This document shows positions 15,565-16,312 of a DNA stretch of 16,312 nucleotides, in pieces; the first letter of the stretch is position 1, and every line of letters begins with the position of its first letter. The notes under the pieces were generated by a model. The model was not told where the DNA came from. It made no database searches and saw only the letters and a program-made list of their open reading frames with translations. Made by a program: the position numbers and the translations under genes. The stretch is from an uncultured Faecalibacterium sp. GTDB taxonomy: Bacteria; Bacillota; Clostridia; Oscillospirales; Ruminococcaceae. The DNA lies in the NCBI GenBank assembly GCA_934525735.1, contig CAKSZM010000038.1, positions 1-16,312 of the forward strand. Reading direction: 5' to 3'.

Positions 15565-16031
15565 GTTTCCGGCACAGGGACGCACAGAAACGGTCATTCC
15601 GTGCCAGAGGGATGGATTGATATATCAGAGTGCACATTTTTTGCTCTATTGATATATCAGTTTACAATTCCGAAAAAATATTTCACTGCCGTGTTGTTCC
15701 TCCATATTGTATGCAACGATCCGCCATGCCGGAATGAAATGTTTACAAAATTATTGCAAATTTTGCTCTTCCCATGCGGCTTGCAACCGTTTTCTATGCA
15801 AAACGGCGAAGTATACAAGTTGCACAGTTTTTCAGCTGAAGTTTATTCATTTCATCCATGCCGCCAATTTGCCGAGAAAATTAAGAGCAATATTTGTACG
15901 TTTTCGTCTTTGATTTCTGCAATTTGCATCTTTCTTTTTGTTCGTTGTTTTGATATCATAATTGTATACAACGGGGTGTGTGCAGAGCCCCCGTGCACGA
16001 TGATGTTTTCTATATTAGGAGGAGAACAAAA
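15565..16031 (+). promoter_or_regulatory. AT-rich regulatory gap upstream of a solute-binding protein gene
   Basis: This non-coding stretch is clearly more AT-rich than the genes around it. It holds a hairpin GGCAC/GTGCC (15571-15605), two copies of the palindrome TGATATATCA (15618-15627, 15650-15659), a 7-pair hairpin CCGTTTT/AAAACGG (15787-15806), the palindromes TTCAGCTGAA (15831-15840) and TGATATCA (15951-15958), and TTGTATACAA (15962-15971). A weak promoter, TTTCTT-17-TATCAT with its -10 at 15954-15959, would overlap the last two, placing an operator at the start site. An AGGAGGAG lies at 16017-16024. The promoter is tentative; the palindromes are plain in the sequence. Confidence 0.55.
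15618..15659. promoter_or_regulatory. Tandem operator candidate: two TGATATATCA palindromes
   Basis: The 13-base sequence ATTGATATATCAG occurs twice (15616-15628 and 15648-15660). Each copy contains the perfect 10-base palindrome TGATATATCA. The copies are exactly 32 bases apart, about three turns of the helix, so two bound dimers would lie on the same face. The regulator is not identified. Confidence 0.5.
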
Positions 16032-16312
16032 ATGAGCATGGCAATTTCTCGTCGCGACTTCATGAAGGTCACCGGTGCTGTCGGCGCTGCCGGCCTGCTG
16101 GCTGCCTGCGGCGGCAATTCCGCATCTTCCACCGCTTCTACCGCTGCTTCTTCCGAGGCTCCCGCTGCTTCTGCAGATGACAGCCTGGCTCTGTCTGACG
16201 GTCCTGTTTCCATGACCATCAGCTGGTGGGGCGGCGACAGCCGTCACGAGGCTTACCAGAACGCCATCAAGGAGTTCCAGGCTGAGCACAGCAACATCAC
16301 CATCGAGCCCAC
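16032..16312 (+). CDS. ABC transporter extracellular solute-binding lipoprotein (partial)
   Basis: The first 93 codons of a family 1 (sugar-type) solute-binding protein are present and run off the window. The N-terminus has a twin-arginine-like motif ISRRDFMK (5-12), a hydrophobic core (13-25) and a lipobox LAAC with C26, so the mature protein should be lipid-anchored outside the cell. A Ser/Ala-rich linker (27-52) leads into VSMTISWWGGDSRHEAYQNA, the first strand and helix of a sugar-binding domain. AGGAGGAG sits about 7 bases before the ATG. Alanine is mostly GCT and serine often TCT, unlike the GCC/AGC preference in the other genes, a mark of very high expression in GC-rich Clostridia. The permease genes would lie beyond the window; the sugar is unknown. 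Confidence 0.88.
   Translation, partial: MSMAISRRDFMKVTGAVGAAGLLAACGGNSASSTASTAASSEAPAASADDSLALSDGPVSMTISWWGGDSRHEAYQNAIKEFQAEHSNITIEP

Noticed and set aside
15734..15748. Catabolite-response-like element ATGAAATGTTTACA
   Set aside because: The central CG of cre sites is missing and the spacing is one base short, so CcpA binding is doubtful.
15547..16035. A 162-codon + strand frame in front of the solute-binding protein gene
   Set aside because: It starts inside the tdk terminator, has no ribosome binding site or known motif, and reads through AT-rich DNA packed with palindromes; it is most likely chance.
1..16312. CRISPR arrays, tRNA/rRNA genes, insertion sequences with transposase, phage genes
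   Set aside because: None was seen: no regularly spaced repeats, no tRNA-like cloverleaf and no transposase or integrase motifs in any plausible frame.

Overview
The window looks like a piece of a GC-rich Clostridia (Oscillospiraceae) chromosome, most likely Faecalibacterium or a near relative. This is inferred from the gene set (Firmicutes-type Rex, TepA next to FtsK/SpoIIIE, a YgiQ radical-SAM protein, sucrose PTS/GH32/fructokinase), the high GC in third codon positions, and a short structured intergenic repeat of a kind I associate with gut Clostridia. Species level cannot be proven from the sequence alone.

Layout. (1) 1-2594, + strand: a sucrose-use cluster made of the last 28 codons of a membrane protein (probably a sucrose PTS EIIBC), a GH32 sucrose-6-phosphate hydrolase overlapping it by 4 bases, a 100-bp inverted-repeat element, and a PfkB fructokinase. 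(2) 2782-3318, +: a PAP2 membrane phosphatase with its own promoter and a strong terminator. (3) 3363-3862: no convincing protein gene, but dense RNA structure. On the minus strand there is a candidate about 240-nt non-coding RNA with a TATAAT box and an excellent terminator whose loop carries an anti-Shine-Dalgarno-like CCTCCTTT. Next to it lie four abutting hairpins just downstream of metH. (4) 6968-3863, minus: a two-gene methionine synthase operon in which the SAM-dependent reactivation domain is a separate upstream gene and MetH (810 aa) lacks it. (5) 13162-7099, minus: ftsK - ygiQ-like - secreted metallo-beta-lactamase lipoprotein, tightly packed, with a promoter in front of ftsK and a terminator after the last gene. 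(6) 13931-13242, minus: tepA, divergent from rex. (7) 14177-15495, +: rex and thymidine kinase. (8) 15496-16031: an AT-rich 536-bp regulatory gap with repeated palindromes. (9) 16032-end, +: the start of an ABC-transporter solute-binding lipoprotein.

How the parts work together. The first cluster would import and phosphorylate sucrose, cleave it to glucose-6-phosphate and fructose, and phosphorylate the fructose. The metH pair makes methionine and repairs oxidised cobalamin with SAM. FtsK and TepA are general chromosome and proteostasis functions. Rex is the NADH/NAD+ sensor for fermentation genes. The last gene starts a new, probably highly expressed and regulated, sugar-uptake operon.

The parts most worth a second look are the structured RNA region (3389-3850), the 100-bp element (1493-1592) and the palindrome array upstream of the binding-protein gene (15514-15971).
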